A stretch of DNA of 29,992 nt from JBBECE01 sp040881985 (GCA_040881985.1 JBBECE010000015.1:1-29992), one strand, 5' to 3'; shown: positions 1-8,685, counted from the first letter of the stretch. The notes: generated by a model from the letters alone, not told the origin. Program-made: numbers and translations.

Positions 1-40
1 ATCCACAATCTAGCGCTCTAACCAACTGAGCTAAGGCGGC
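1..40 (-). tRNA. tRNA-His (anticodon GTG), partial
   Basis: Read on the minus strand, the 40 bases form the 5' part of a tRNA: acceptor 5' strand GCCGCCT, TA, D stem GCTC/GAGC with loop AGTTGGTTA, then anticodon stem CTAGA and loop TTGTGGA. The loop places GTG at positions 34-36, so the tRNA reads His codons. The 3' half (rest of anticodon stem, T arm, acceptor 3' strand) lies outside the window to the left. The base before the acceptor stem is G, but whether it stays as G-1 cannot be told from DNA. Confidence 0.85.
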
Positions 41-273
41 CCGGGACGAGACGGGCCGGACCATAGGCAACCCCAGATTCCAGCGCAAGGGTGCCGGCGC
101 GGGCCAGACAGGGGTCTGAGCCGGCCCTTTGGTCTTAACCACACCCGCTTTGCCCTGCCCGCCGCGCCCGGCTTTACTGGACCCTCGGTCCCCGAGCCTA
201 TACTGAACTGGGTGTTAATTTCGCGCCCGAAATCGTTCCAGAACGGGACGGGGTGGCGAGGGGGCTTGAGCCG

Positions 274-2826
274 ATGGACCCGGACTGGACGAGAGGCGGG
301 AGCGCGGCGCAGGTCCTGGCGCTGACGCTCGACCAGCGCCCGGCCTGGCTGTGGAGCGGCGACGGCAAGACGCTGCTCTGGCGCAATGTCGCGGGCGTGC
401 TTTTCCGCGGCAAATCCAAAAAGCACAAAGCCAGGCTCGCCCCCCTGCCGGTGCCGATCAAGGGGCAGGTGCCGCGGCTCATCAAGCTCGGCACGCCCGG
501 CCGGCCGTCGCTGTCGCGATTGCGGTTCCTGGCGGACAAGAAGCCGGTGTCGGCGACGTGCCTTTGCACCCCGATCAAGTTTGACGGCGAACTGCACCTG
601 CTGATCGTCGACACCGAAGCGCTAGAGGCGGCGATGCTGGCCGGATTGGGCCGGGGCAAGGCGCTCGAGGAAAATCTCTTCGGCGACGGGCGCGCCTACG
701 AAATCGCCGGTGCCGACGGCGCAATCGTGGCGCGGCAGGGCGAAGCGGGCGAAGGCAAAGCGCGGCGGGAATTCGCCATCGGCACCAGCGGGGCAAAACT
801 GGTGCTGATCGAGACGGCAGAGGCCGAACGGCCGGTCGCCGCCGCAACCATTGAGGTGGCGGCGCCGATGCAACGCCGGCAGGCGGCAAGCGGGCTGACC
901 GGACTTGTCGACCGGCTGGCGCTGGCCGGGGCGCTCTACACATCGCTCGACGAGACCGACGACCTGCCGCTGGCCCCGGCTTTGCCCGCCGCGCCCGGCT
1001 CCCGGCTCGCCCCGGAAGGGGCGGACCGCTATCTCTTCGCGCTCGGGGCGGGCGGCGAGTATTTCGCGGGACGGGCGGCGGCTTCGCCAGGCCTTTCGTC
1101 GCAGGGCAAGGCGGCGGGGTTTTCGGGGATGGCGCCGTTCGCGCTGCCGCTTCGCGGCGAAGGCGGAACGCCAGTCACCGCCATTCCGATCTTCAACCGG
1201 TTCGGCGCGACGGCCGGCTGGCGCGCCTATGGGCGGCCCGAGGCGCCCCAGGACGAGACCCCGCCGGCCCCCGAGACCGCGGACACGGACGACCGGCAGA
1301 GCCGATACAATTTCGCCGAGCTGTCGCGCATCCTCAACGACCGGATCAGCGGCGAGGAGGCAGGGCCAAGCCCCCTGCCTTCGACCCTGCCAGCCCCGCG
1401 CGGCGACCTGGTGGCGCTCAGCGACGAGACGCTGGTTCTCAACCGGCTACCGCTCGGGCTATTGGTCTTCCGTGAACAGGCGATCCTTTTCGCCAACCGG
1501 GCGATGGCGGACCTCGTCGGCTTCGGCGCGAGTTCGGCGGTGCGCGAGGCGGGGTTGGAGGCCATTTTCCCGGACGCGGCCGGCGAAGGCGCGGCGATCG
1601 GGCCGGTGACCAGGGTACGCGGCCGGGACGGGAAATTCGTTCCGGTCATCGCCCGGCTGCAGACGATTTCCTGGCAGGGACGGCCTGCCTATCTCCTCTC
1701 GGCGCGGGCGGCCGACGCGGCGGCGTCCCATGTCGCGGTGAACGCGATGACGACCCGGGCGACGGTCGAGCTGATCGCGGCGCAGTCGGATTGCGGCTTC
1801 ATCCAGCTGACCCGCACCGGCAATATCGACGGAATTTCCGACCGCGGCGCCGCGATCCTCGGCCCGGCGCGGAACGTCCTCTTGAGCCGGCCGCTGCTCG
1901 CCTATCTCGATCCCGCCAGCAAGGCGCGGTTCGCGGGCTTTCTTGCCCATGCCGGGGAAGCGGGCGACGAGGCGATCACGGTCAAGGCCGACGCCGGGGC
2001 GGGGCTCGCCGACGTGACGATTTTCGCCGACCGCCGCCGCGACGGGCGGGTCGAGGGATTTCTCGGGCTGGTGCGCAGTGCTCCGGCGGCGGCCCGCGCA
2101 ACCGCCCCGGCGGTGTCCGATGCCGAACTCGGCACGGTGCTGGCGCAACTCAGTCGTGAGCTGCGGGCGCCGCTCAACACCATCCTCGGATTCTCCGAGC
2201 TGATGATCGGGGAAGGCGGCGATGAACTCGCCGCGGCGCGGATCAAGGAGTATGCCCGCGACATCCACAAGGCGGGGCGGCAGATCGGGCTTCTGGTCGA
2301 CGAATTGACCGATCTCAGCCGGCTCGAGGGGGGGCGATTCGAGCTCACCGAGACCGAGATCGATCTCGGCATTCTGCTCGAAAGCTGCGTCGCGCAAATC
2401 CGGCCGCAGGCGAATTCGCGGCAGATCGTGCTGAGAAGCGCGGTGAGCCCGTCGCTGCCTCGCATTGTCGCCGACCGGAGCGTATTGACCCAGACGGTGA
2501 TGAATCTCCTGGCCAGCGCCATCGCGCTTTCGGGCCGGGGCGGCAATGTGGTCCTCAGCGCCAAACTCGAAGACAAGGGCGGCATCGGCGTGCATGTGCG
2601 CGACCACGGCGGGCAGCGCGCGGGGGCGGCGGGGGAAGGTTTCGTCGTCTATCGCGCCCCGGCGGGAGGGGCCGACGACGAAGAGCCGCTGCGCTCGGGC
2701 ACAGGGCTGGCGCTGACCCGGTCGCTGGCGCGGGCCAACGCGCTTTCCCTCTCCTTCGACGAGCAGGCGGGCGCCGGCACGCTGATGGCGCTCGAAATCC
2801 CGGCCGGCAAGATTGTCCGGCACTGA
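274..2826 (+). CDS. PAS-domain histidine kinase homologue lacking the phospho-acceptor His (pseudokinase)
   Basis: About 850 residues, no obvious membrane segment, so probably cytoplasmic. An N-terminal PAS-like stretch (RPAWLWSGDGKTLLWRN) is followed by a divergent region, a PAS domain at about 378-480, a second PAS-like part at about 490-605, a HisKA dimerisation helix at about 616-685 and a HATPase-like domain at about 733-847. The H-box reads LSRELRAPLNTILGFSEL, where active kinases have SHELR; the His is Arg (codon CGT, 2155-2157). The N-box key Asn is Ser (NLLASAIAL) and the G1 box DxGxG reads DHGGQ. These losses argue for a scaffold or allosteric regulator rather than a kinase. The family recalls DivL, which carries Tyr at this site and controls CckA, and the PdhS-type kinases of Rhizobiales; orthology is not claimed. 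ATG 274 has GAGGGGG upstream; GTG 253 in the same frame is an alternative start. No response regulator gene is adjacent. Confidence 0.85.
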   Translation: MDPDWTRGGSAAQVLALTLDQRPAWLWSGDGKTLLWRNVAGVLFRGKSKKHKARLAPLPVPIKGQVPRLIKLGTPGRPSLSRLRFLADKKPVSATCLCTPIKFDGELHLLIVDTEALEAAMLAGLGRGKALEENLFGDGRAYEIAGADGAIVARQGEAGEGKARREFAIGTSGAKLVLIETAEAERPVAAATIEVAAPMQRRQAASGLTGLVDRLALAGALYTSLDETDDLPLAPALPAAPGSRLAPEGADRYLFALGAGGEYFAGRAAASPGLSSQGKAAGFSGMAPFALPLRGEGGTPVTAIPIFNRFGATAGWRAYGRPEAPQDETPPAPETADTDDRQSRYNFAELSRILNDRISGEEAGPSPLPSTLPAPRGDLVALSDETLVLNRLPLGLLVFREQAILFANRAMADLVGFGASSAVREAGLEAIFPDAAGEGAAIGPVTRVRGRDGKFVPVIARLQTISWQGRPAYLLSARAADAAASHVAVNAMTTRATVELIAAQSDCGFIQLTRTGNIDGISDRGAAILGPARNVLLSRPLLAYLDPASKARFAGFLAHAGEAGDEAITVKADAGAGLADVTIFADRRRDGRVEGFLGLVRSAPAAARATAPAVSDAELGTVLAQLSRELRAPLNTILGFSELMIGEGGDELAAARIKEYARDIHKAGRQIGLLVDELTDLSRLEGGRFELTETEIDLGILLESCVAQIRPQANSRQIVLRSAVSPSLPRIVADRSVLTQTVMNLLASAIALSGRGGNVVLSAKLEDKGGIGVHVRDHGGQRAGAAGEGFVVYRAPAGGADDEEPLRSGTGLALTRSLARANALSLSFDEQAGAGTLMALEIPAGKIVRH

Positions 2827-2908
2827 GGCGCGGTGTGGCCGATGGCCGCACTTCCTACCGCGACGCGGCGGGCTAGCCGGTTCAAATCGCACACGATTCT
2901 GGAGCGAT

Positions 2909-2925
2909 TCTGGAACCGTTCCAAT
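2909..2925. promoter_or_regulatory. Palindrome upstream of the Fe(III) transport genes, possible Irr/Fur-family operator
   Basis: TGGAACCGTTCCA (2911-2923) is a perfect 6+1+6 palindrome with a GAA-N3-TTC core, 118 bases before the iron-binding protein start. Irr boxes of Rhizobiales are usually given as TTTAGAA-N3-TTCTAAA; the core fits and the flanks fit partly. An 8-base direct repeat (GATTCTGG at 2895 and 2906) overlaps it. Role as an iron-responsive operator is inference from position and symmetry. Confidence 0.4.
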
Positions 2926-3040
2926 GTGCATACCTGCCGTTAAATAACTGTATTCATTGAACTTCTTGACTGGGGGCGAGCGAGGGCCGACAACGCCATT
3001 CTCACTGAGGGAATTTGAACCCGCAGCGCAGGAGCAGGTT

Positions 3041-4081
3041 ATGACTTTGCTTGGCCGGGCCGCGCTCGCCGTCGCCGCCGGTTGGGGTGGCGTCACCGGG
3101 GCCACCGCCCAAACCAGCACCGTCAACATCTACTCCTATCGCGAGCCGGGGCTGATCGCCCCGCTGCTCGACCGGTTCGAAGCGGGAACCGGCATTGCCC
3201 CAATAGTCCTGTTCGGCAGCGACGGGCTGATCGAGCGGGTCGCAGCGGAGGGCGAGAATTCGCCGGCCGACCTGATCCTCACCGTCGATATCGGCAACCT
3301 CGCCAGCGCCAGGGCGCAAGGGGTGGGCCAGCCGATCGACGCGGCGCTGCTCGCCGGTGTGCCGGCTGCGTATCGCGATCCCGACGGGTACTGGACGGCG
3401 CTGTCGCTCAGGGCGCGGGTCTTCTATGCATCGAAGGAGCGGGTGACGCAGCAGACGCTTACCTACGACGACATTGCCGGGCCGGACTGGAAGGGCCGGC
3501 TTTGCACCCGCTCCGGCCAGCACCCGTACAACATCGGGCTCGTCGCCTCGCGGATCGCTGATTTGGGGCTCGACGCCGCGCGGGGATGGCTCGCCGCGGT
3601 GCGCGACAATCTCGCCCGCAATCCGACCGGCAACGACCGGGCGCAGGTGCAGGCGATTTATTCGGGCGAGTGCGACCTCGCCATCGGCAATACCTACTAC
3701 ATGGGACTGATGCTGACCAACGAGACGGAGCCGGAGCAAAAAGACTGGGCGGGGGCGGCGCGGATCATTTATCCGGACGCGGCGACCGGGGGCACTCATG
3801 TCAACGTTTCGGGGGTGATCCTCGCGGCGCACGCGCCCCACAAGGCGAACGCCGAAAAGCTGATCGCGTTCCTGCTGTCGGCGGAGGCGCAGGCGATCTA
3901 TGCCGGGACCAATTACGAGTTCCCGGTCAGGCCCGAAGTGCCGGCCTCGGCGCTTGTCGCGAGCTGGGGGGCGCTCAAACCCGACCCGACCCCGTTGACC
4001 GAGATCGCCGCCTATCGCGACGAGGCGAGCGCGCTTGTCGACGAACTGCGCTTCGACGAAGGCCCGCAGACCCGGGAGTGA
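3041..4081 (+). CDS. Fe(III) ABC transporter, periplasmic substrate-binding protein (FbpA/AfuA type)
   Basis: 346 residues from ATG 3041, which has AGGAG six bases upstream; an in-frame ATG at 2957 would put 28 non-signal residues before it. The N terminus is a Sec signal peptide (GRAALAVAAGWGGVTGATAQ, cleavage probably after ATAQ), then STVNIYSYREPGLIAPLLDRFEAGTG, the opening of ferric-ion-binding proteins. The pair of tyrosines in GNTYYMGLML matches the YY motif that coordinates Fe3+ in FbpA-like proteins. ADLILTVDIGNL and the C-terminal EFPVRPEVP stretch also fit. It would capture Fe3+ in the periplasm and deliver it to the permease encoded 34 bases downstream in the same operon. Substrate is inferred from the family; no ATPase gene is nearby. 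Confidence 0.9.
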   Translation: MTLLGRAALAVAAGWGGVTGATAQTSTVNIYSYREPGLIAPLLDRFEAGTGIAPIVLFGSDGLIERVAAEGENSPADLILTVDIGNLASARAQGVGQPIDAALLAGVPAAYRDPDGYWTALSLRARVFYASKERVTQQTLTYDDIAGPDWKGRLCTRSGQHPYNIGLVASRIADLGLDAARGWLAAVRDNLARNPTGNDRAQVQAIYSGECDLAIGNTYYMGLMLTNETEPEQKDWAGAARIIYPDAATGGTHVNVSGVILAAHAPHKANAEKLIAFLLSAEAQAIYAGTNYEFPVRPEVPASALVASWGALKPDPTPLTEIAAYRDEASALVDELRFDEGPQTRE

Positions 4082-4115
4082 TCCGATCGCCGCAATCCAG
4101 CATCGCGAAGGGGTA

Positions 4116-5738
4116 ATGTCCGGCCGCCTGCCAAAGCCGGCGGACTTGATCATCGCCGCGGTCGCGGGACTGCCGGTCATCGCGCTCCTGGCGATGGCGC
4201 TGACGAGCTCTTCGGGCACCGGGGGCCTCGGCGCCCGAATGCTGCCGGTGGCGCTGCGGGATACCGGGCTGCTGCTGCTGACGGTCGGGGTCGCGACGGC
4301 GGTGATCGGGTTCGTCGCGGCATGGCTGGTTGCGCATTTCGATTTTCCGGGGCGGCGGATCGCCGAATGGGCGTTCATGCTGCCGCTCGCCATACCGACG
4401 TACCTCTCAGCCTATGCCTGGGTCGAAGTGCTGGAATTCACCGGGCCGGTGCAGGGAGCGCTCAGGGCGCTGACCGGGGCAGAGACGCTGCGCGATTACT
4501 GGTTCCCGACGATCCGATCGCTCGGGGGCGCGGCCTTTGTGATGAGCCTCGTGCTCTATCCTTATGTGTACCTCACCTGCCGGGCGTATTTCTTCATGCA
4601 GTCGGGGGCGATGACGGCGGCGGCGCGAACGCTCGGGGCTTCGCCGTGGCGGACATTCATGACCGTGGTTCTGCCGCTGTCGCGGCCGGCGGTGATCGTC
4701 GGAGTGACGCTGGCGCTGCTCGAAGCGATGAACGATATCGGGGCGGTGGAATTCTTTGGGGTCAATTCGCTGACCGCGGTCGTCTATGCGACCTGGATCA
4801 ACCAGTCGAACCTGCCCGGCGCCGCGCAGCTGGCGCTGACCCTGGTTCTGGTTGTCGCGGGGCTGATCTGGCTCGAACAATACGCGCGGCGGCGGCGCTC
4901 GTATCTGATGCCACGCGACAGCCGAACGCCGCCGCCAAGGGTTGCGCTCGACGGCTCGGGCACGGCGCTGGCGGTTGTTTTCGCGGTCGGCGTGATCGGG
5001 CTCGGCTTCGGGGTGCCGTTCGGCGAGCTGGCGGTCGGGGCATTGGAGCAGCTTTCGCGGACGGGCGTGCCGGAGGCGGTCTGGTCGGCGCTGGCGCAGA
5101 CGGTCGGGCTGGCGCTGGCCGGCGCGCTGATCTGCCTTGGCTTCGGCTATCTGACGGCACATCGGCTGAACGCGGCGAAGGGGGCGGCGAGCCGGTCGCT
5201 ACTGCGGCTCGCAACGCTCGGCTATGCGTTGCCCGGCACGGTGCTGGCGATCGGGCTCTTGGTGCCCCTCGGGGCGCTCGACGGGGCAATCAACGGGGTG
5301 ACCCGCGGGCTCTTCGGGGTCGGGGTCGGGCTGGTCTTCACCGGCTCGGCGGTGGCGCTGGTCTATGCCTATGCGGTGAGATTCCTGACGGTCAGTCACT
5401 CGAGCCTGCTGACCGGCATGGGGCGGCGGGGCGAGCACCTTCTCGATGCGGCGCGGGTCCTGGGCGCGAGCCGATGGACGCTGATCTGGCGGATCGACCT
5501 GCCGACGCTCCGGCCGGCGCTGATCGGGGCGGCAACGCTCGTCTTCGTCGAATGCATCAAGGAATTGCCGGCGACGCTGCTGTTGCGGCCGCTCGGCATC
5601 GAGACTTTGTCGACCTTCGTTTATCAACAGGCCAAGGCCGAGCTTTTTCCGGCAGCTTCGCTGCCGGCGCTGCTGATCGTCCTGGTCGGGCTGGTGCCGG
5701 TGATGCTGGCTGCAAAATTGCAGCCGGCGCAGCGCTGA
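4116..5738 (+). CDS. Fe(III) ABC transporter permease, fused two-domain (FbpB/AfuB type)
   Basis: 540 residues from ATG 4116, preceded by GAAGGGG; the longer frame from 4035 overlaps the preceding gene and is not needed. The protein is very hydrophobic, with about 12 membrane segments in two homologous halves. Each half has an EAA loop for docking the ATPase: AARTLGASPWRTFMTVVLPLSRPA and DAARVLGASRWTLIWRIDLPTLRPA. Length and duplicated layout are those of ferric permeases such as FbpB/SfuB. It should form the inner-membrane channel for iron handed over by the binding protein. The ATP-binding FbpC partner is not in the window: the next gene, six bases away, is a convergent glycosidase, so the ATPase must be elsewhere or borrowed. 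Confidence 0.9.
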   Translation: MSGRLPKPADLIIAAVAGLPVIALLAMALTSSSGTGGLGARMLPVALRDTGLLLLTVGVATAVIGFVAAWLVAHFDFPGRRIAEWAFMLPLAIPTYLSAYAWVEVLEFTGPVQGALRALTGAETLRDYWFPTIRSLGGAAFVMSLVLYPYVYLTCRAYFFMQSGAMTAAARTLGASPWRTFMTVVLPLSRPAVIVGVTLALLEAMNDIGAVEFFGVNSLTAVVYATWINQSNLPGAAQLALTLVLVVAGLIWLEQYARRRRSYLMPRDSRTPPPRVALDGSGTALAVVFAVGVIGLGFGVPFGELAVGALEQLSRTGVPEAVWSALAQTVGLALAGALICLGFGYLTAHRLNAAKGAASRSLLRLATLGYALPGTVLAIGLLVPLGALDGAINGVTRGLFGVGVGLVFTGSAVALVYAYAVRFLTVSHSSLLTGMGRRGEHLLDAARVLGASRWTLIWRIDLPTLRPALIGAATLVFVECIKELPATLLLRPLGIETLSTFVYQQAKAELFPAASLPALLIVLVGLVPVMLAAKLQPAQR

Positions 5739-5744
5739 CCTCTC

Positions 5745-7418
5745 TCAGGAGTGGCGGCCGAGCCAGCCTTCCCATGGGCCAAGCTTGAGCGTTGTGCCGG
5801 TACGGGCGGCGAGCGGGCCGATGGCTTCGAGTTCCGCAAACTTCGGCTTGCCCGGTGGGGTGAAGGTGGCGGGCGCGCCGGACATGTTGAAGGCGCAAAG
5901 GATCGCTTCGCCGCCGTGGCGGCGAATGTATGCGAGGACGGTTTCGGGACTATCCAGCAATTCGATCGAGCCCATGATCAGCGCCTTGTGCCGGCGCCTG
6001 AGACGCACCAGGGCGCGATAGAAACCGAGGACCGAGTTTTCGTCATGGGTCTGCAGGTCGGCGGCGCGGGCCAGATGGTCGGCAGCCACCGGCAGCCAGG
6101 CTTTCGGGGCGGTCGAAAAGCCGCCGAGATGGGCGGAGGATTGCCAGACCATCGGGGTGCGGCAGCCGTCGCGGCCCTTGTAGTTGGGCCAGAACTCGAT
6201 GCCGTAGGGATCGACGAGGTCTGCGAAGCCGAGCTCTGCTTCGGTCAGGCCCAGTTCCTCGCCTTGATAGAGGCAGACCGAGCCGCGCAGGGTCAAAAGG
6301 ATCATGGCGCAGAATTTTGCGAATCTGGCCTCGCTGCCGTGTTCGACCCCCCACCGGGAGAGATGGCGGACGACGTCGTGATTGGAGAAGGCCCAGCAGG
6401 GCCAGCCGTCGCCGATGATCGCCTCGACCGCCGCGATATGGTCGCGGACGTAGGGCGCCGCGAATTCCCCGCCGAGAAAGTCGAACGTATAGGCCATGTG
6501 CAGCTTGTCGCCGCCGGAGGTGTAGGCGGCCATCAGTTCGAGCTGGCGCTGGGCGTCGCCGATCTCGCCGACCGAGGTCCTGGCGGGATATCGATCGAGC
6601 AGCGTCCGGACCTCGCGGAGAAACGTCAGGTTTTCAGGCCGGGTCTTGTCGTAGATATGGTTCTGCAAATTGTAGGGGTTCACCGAAGGGGCGGTGGAGG
6701 CATTGTAGTCCTCGGGGGCAACGGGCGGGTTCGACTCGAGCCCCCGCGAATGAAAAAAGTAGTTCACCGTATCGAGCCGGAAGCCGTTGACGCCGAGGTC
6801 GAGCCAGAAGCGGCAGGTCTCGAGGATCGCCTCACGGACCGCCTTGTTGTGGTAGTTGAGGTCGGGTTGGGAAGCCAGAAAGTTGTGCATGTAATACTGG
6901 CAGCGGCGGGGATCCCAGGTCCAGGCCGGGCCGCCGAACATGGCGAGCCAGTTGTTGGGGGCGCTGCCGTCCGGTTTGGCGTCGGCCCAGATGTACCAGT
7001 CGGCGCGCGGATTGGTCTTGTCGCGTCGCGATTCGACGAACCAGGCATGCTTGTCGGAGGTGTGGCTGAGGACCTGGTCGATGATGACTTTCAGGCCGAA
7101 CCCGTGCGCCCGCTGCAGAAGCCGCTTGAAATCCTCGATGGTGCCAAAGACCGGATCGACGCCACAATAGTCGGCGACGTCGTAGCCGAAATCCTTCATC
7201 GGCGAGGTGAAAAAGGGCGACAGCCAGATGCCGTCGACCCCGAGATCAGCGACATAGTCGAGCCGCTGGCTGATGCCGGCGAGATCGCCGACGCCGTCGC
7301 CGTTCGAATCCTGGAACGAGCGCGGATAAATCTGGTAAAGGACGCCGCCCCGCCACCAGTCGGGATCGGCCGCGGGGGCTGGAAGGGTCGCCGCCCCGGT
7401 CATTGGCATCGCGGTCAT
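5745..7418 (-). CDS. aglA: Alpha-glucosidase, glycoside hydrolase family 13 (AglA type)
   Basis: 557 residues from ATG 7418. The start is set by a strong Shine-Dalgarno, GAGGAAGAGG, five bases upstream; the open frame continues to 7472, but that part contains the ribosome site and the regulator operator. No signal peptide, so cytoplasmic. WWRGGVLYQIYPRSFQDSNGDGVGD is the GH13 (beta/alpha)8 barrel opening. Catalytic residues are visible: nucleophile Asp in GFRLDTVNYF, acid/base Glu in TSVGEIGD, third Asp in FSNHDVVR. It resembles rhizobial AglA and oligo-1,6-glucosidases, which release glucose from alpha-glucosides such as sucrose, maltose or isomaltose. It is divergent from the LacI regulator gene, with a LacI-type operator between them, and probably hydrolyses what the nearby ABC importer brings in. 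Exact linkage preference cannot be read from sequence. Confidence 0.92.
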   Translation of the reverse strand: MTAMPMTGAATLPAPAADPDWWRGGVLYQIYPRSFQDSNGDGVGDLAGISQRLDYVADLGVDGIWLSPFFTSPMKDFGYDVADYCGVDPVFGTIEDFKRLLQRAHGFGLKVIIDQVLSHTSDKHAWFVESRRDKTNPRADWYIWADAKPDGSAPNNWLAMFGGPAWTWDPRRCQYYMHNFLASQPDLNYHNKAVREAILETCRFWLDLGVNGFRLDTVNYFFHSRGLESNPPVAPEDYNASTAPSVNPYNLQNHIYDKTRPENLTFLREVRTLLDRYPARTSVGEIGDAQRQLELMAAYTSGGDKLHMAYTFDFLGGEFAAPYVRDHIAAVEAIIGDGWPCWAFSNHDVVRHLSRWGVEHGSEARFAKFCAMILLTLRGSVCLYQGEELGLTEAELGFADLVDPYGIEFWPNYKGRDGCRTPMVWQSSAHLGGFSTAPKAWLPVAADHLARAADLQTHDENSVLGFYRALVRLRRRHKALIMGSIELLDSPETVLAYIRRHGGEAILCAFNMSGAPATFTPPGKPKFAELEAIGPLAARTGTTLKLGPWEGWLGRHS

Positions 7419-7423
7419 CAGAA

Positions 7424-7433
7424 CCTCTTCCTC
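7424..7433 (-). promoter_or_regulatory. Strong ribosome binding site deciding the aglA start
   Basis: On the minus strand GAGGAAGAGG lies five bases before ATG 7418. Because it falls inside the longer open frame, it shows that the first 18 residues of that frame are leader, not protein. Confidence 0.75.
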
Positions 7434-7468
7434 CGGCGTGGCGCTCCGCCAAAGCCGCAGCCGAATTG

Positions 7469-7482
7469 CCAAAACGTTTTAG
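7469..7482. promoter_or_regulatory. LacI-family operator between aglA and its regulator
   Basis: CCAAAACGTTTTAG contains the perfect palindrome AAAACGTTTT (7471-7480), matching the AAANCGNTTT pattern with central CG typical of LacI-family sites. The same core recurs twice upstream of the importer. A second inverted repeat, TTTAG-N4-CTAAA (7478-7491), overlaps it. The site sits about 50 bases before aglA and about 100 before the regulator gene, so it could control both. Confidence 0.7.
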
Positions 7483-7579
7483 ATCGCTAAACTTAGCCAG
7501 CAAGACGAGCCCAGGTCAACGGGGCCGTTGTGGCTTGGGGCATGAGGGAACGAGGGTAAAGTCTTGAAATTCAACCAAG

Positions 7580-8659
7580 ATGAGTAAAGTCAAGACGCGC
7601 CGGCCGGCCCGTCCGGGCACCCGCATGACGATCAAGGATCTCGCCCAGAAACTGGGGCTGTCGATCACCACCATCTCGCGGGCGCTCAACGGCTATTCGG
7701 ACGTGGGCGAGGCGACGCGACAGCGGGTCATCGAGGCGGCGCGAACGACCGGCTATCGGCCGAACCGCAATGCGCGGCGGCTCGTCATGCAGCGCACCCA
7801 TTCGTTTGGCTGGATCCGCACAGATAGCGAGGGGCTTTTTGCCGACCCGCATTTCGTTGAAGTGTTCGCCGGCGTGCTGCGAGCGGCGGGGCAGCACAAC
7901 TACGACGTAACCTTCGCCGCCGAGCGCGACAAGGACCAGACCGAGCTCTACGACCGCTACATCCGCGAGCAAAGCGTCGACGGCTTCATCATCGAATTGC
8001 CGCGGCCCAACGATCCGCGGATCACGCTTCTGCTCGAGGCGGGTGTGCCGTTCGTGGTGCACGGGCGAGAGGCACGCCATACCCATTACAGCTGGGTCGA
8101 TGTCGACAATCGCGGGCTTTTTCGAGCGCTGGTCGGCGCGATGATCGATTCCGGGCACAAGCGAATCGCCTTCATCAATGGCGACGAGACCTATTGCTAC
8201 GCACTCGAACGGCGGATCGGGGTGGGCGAAGCCCTGGCCGAGCGCGATCTGCCGCCGGAGACGGTGAGGGTGCTCAATTCGCGGCATCCAATGGGCATGT
8301 TCGGCTTCCAGCTCACCCAGCAGGCGCTCGAGGACAAGAAAGCGACTGCGATCCTCTATTCATCCTCAATCATGGCGGTCGAGGGTCAGGCGGCGATCGC
8401 CCGGTCGGGGAGGCGGGCCGGGCGGGACATCGCGGTGGCGACGATGGACGACGAGTTGCGCTATGTCGATTTAAGCCCCTACGCCAACATCTTCAGCTTC
8501 GTGCGCTCGTCGCTGCACGCGGCCGGTCAGGCCATCGTCGAGGAACTGGTTCGGCAGTGCGAAAGCGACCCCTCCCCGCACGGCACCATGATGCCGGCGC
8601 GGTTCCATATGCTTCCCGGGCTGAAGACCGAGGGGCTTCCCGGCACGGCGGCGGAATAA
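7580..8659 (+). CDS. LacI-family transcriptional regulator of glucoside use (AglR-like)
   Basis: 359 residues. After a basic lead (MSKVKTRRPARPGTR) comes a LacI helix-turn-helix and hinge, MTIKDLAQKLGLSITTISRALNGYSDVGEATRQRV, then a periplasmic-binding-like effector domain to about residue 345 (FGWIRTDSEG, DGFIIELPRPND, RIAFINGDETYCYALERRIG). It should bind DNA as a dimer and release it when a sugar or sugar phosphate binds. It lies divergent from aglA and convergent with the importer ATPase gene. AAAACGNTTT sites before aglA and before the importer are its likely targets, making it the local repressor. ATG 7580 gives a full-length protein but has a weak ribosome site; ATG 7625, right before the helix-turn-helix, is the alternative. 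The name AglR-like rests on context. Confidence 0.9.
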   Translation: MSKVKTRRPARPGTRMTIKDLAQKLGLSITTISRALNGYSDVGEATRQRVIEAARTTGYRPNRNARRLVMQRTHSFGWIRTDSEGLFADPHFVEVFAGVLRAAGQHNYDVTFAAERDKDQTELYDRYIREQSVDGFIIELPRPNDPRITLLLEAGVPFVVHGREARHTHYSWVDVDNRGLFRALVGAMIDSGHKRIAFINGDETYCYALERRIGVGEALAERDLPPETVRVLNSRHPMGMFGFQLTQQALEDKKATAILYSSSIMAVEGQAAIARSGRRAGRDIAVATMDDELRYVDLSPYANIFSFVRSSLHAAGQAIVEELVRQCESDPSPHGTMMPARFHMLPGLKTEGLPGTAAE

Positions 8660-8685
8660 CCCGCCGCCGGCCAGGGAGGAATGTC

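Noticed and set aside
184..233. Two small inverted repeats (CTCGG-N3-CCGAG; ATTTCG-N4-CGAAAT) before the kinase gene
   Set aside because: Stems of five and six pairs are common by chance at this base composition; no clear terminator or operator character.
1459..3129. Long minus-strand open frame opposite the kinase gene
   Set aside because: Product is low-complexity Arg/Pro/Gly-rich with no domain; the plus-strand frame carries clear PAS and HisKA features. Shadow frame in GC-rich DNA.
5708..5725. GGCTGCAAAATTGCAGCC inverted repeat as terminator of the iron operon
   Set aside because: Lies inside the permease coding sequence before the stop and has no T-run; may be chance, though a bidirectional end signal between the convergent genes cannot be excluded.
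5751..7490. 579-residue plus-strand frame opposite the alpha-glucosidase
   Set aside because: Antisense of an intact GH13 gene with all three catalytic residues; its own protein has no recognisable motif.
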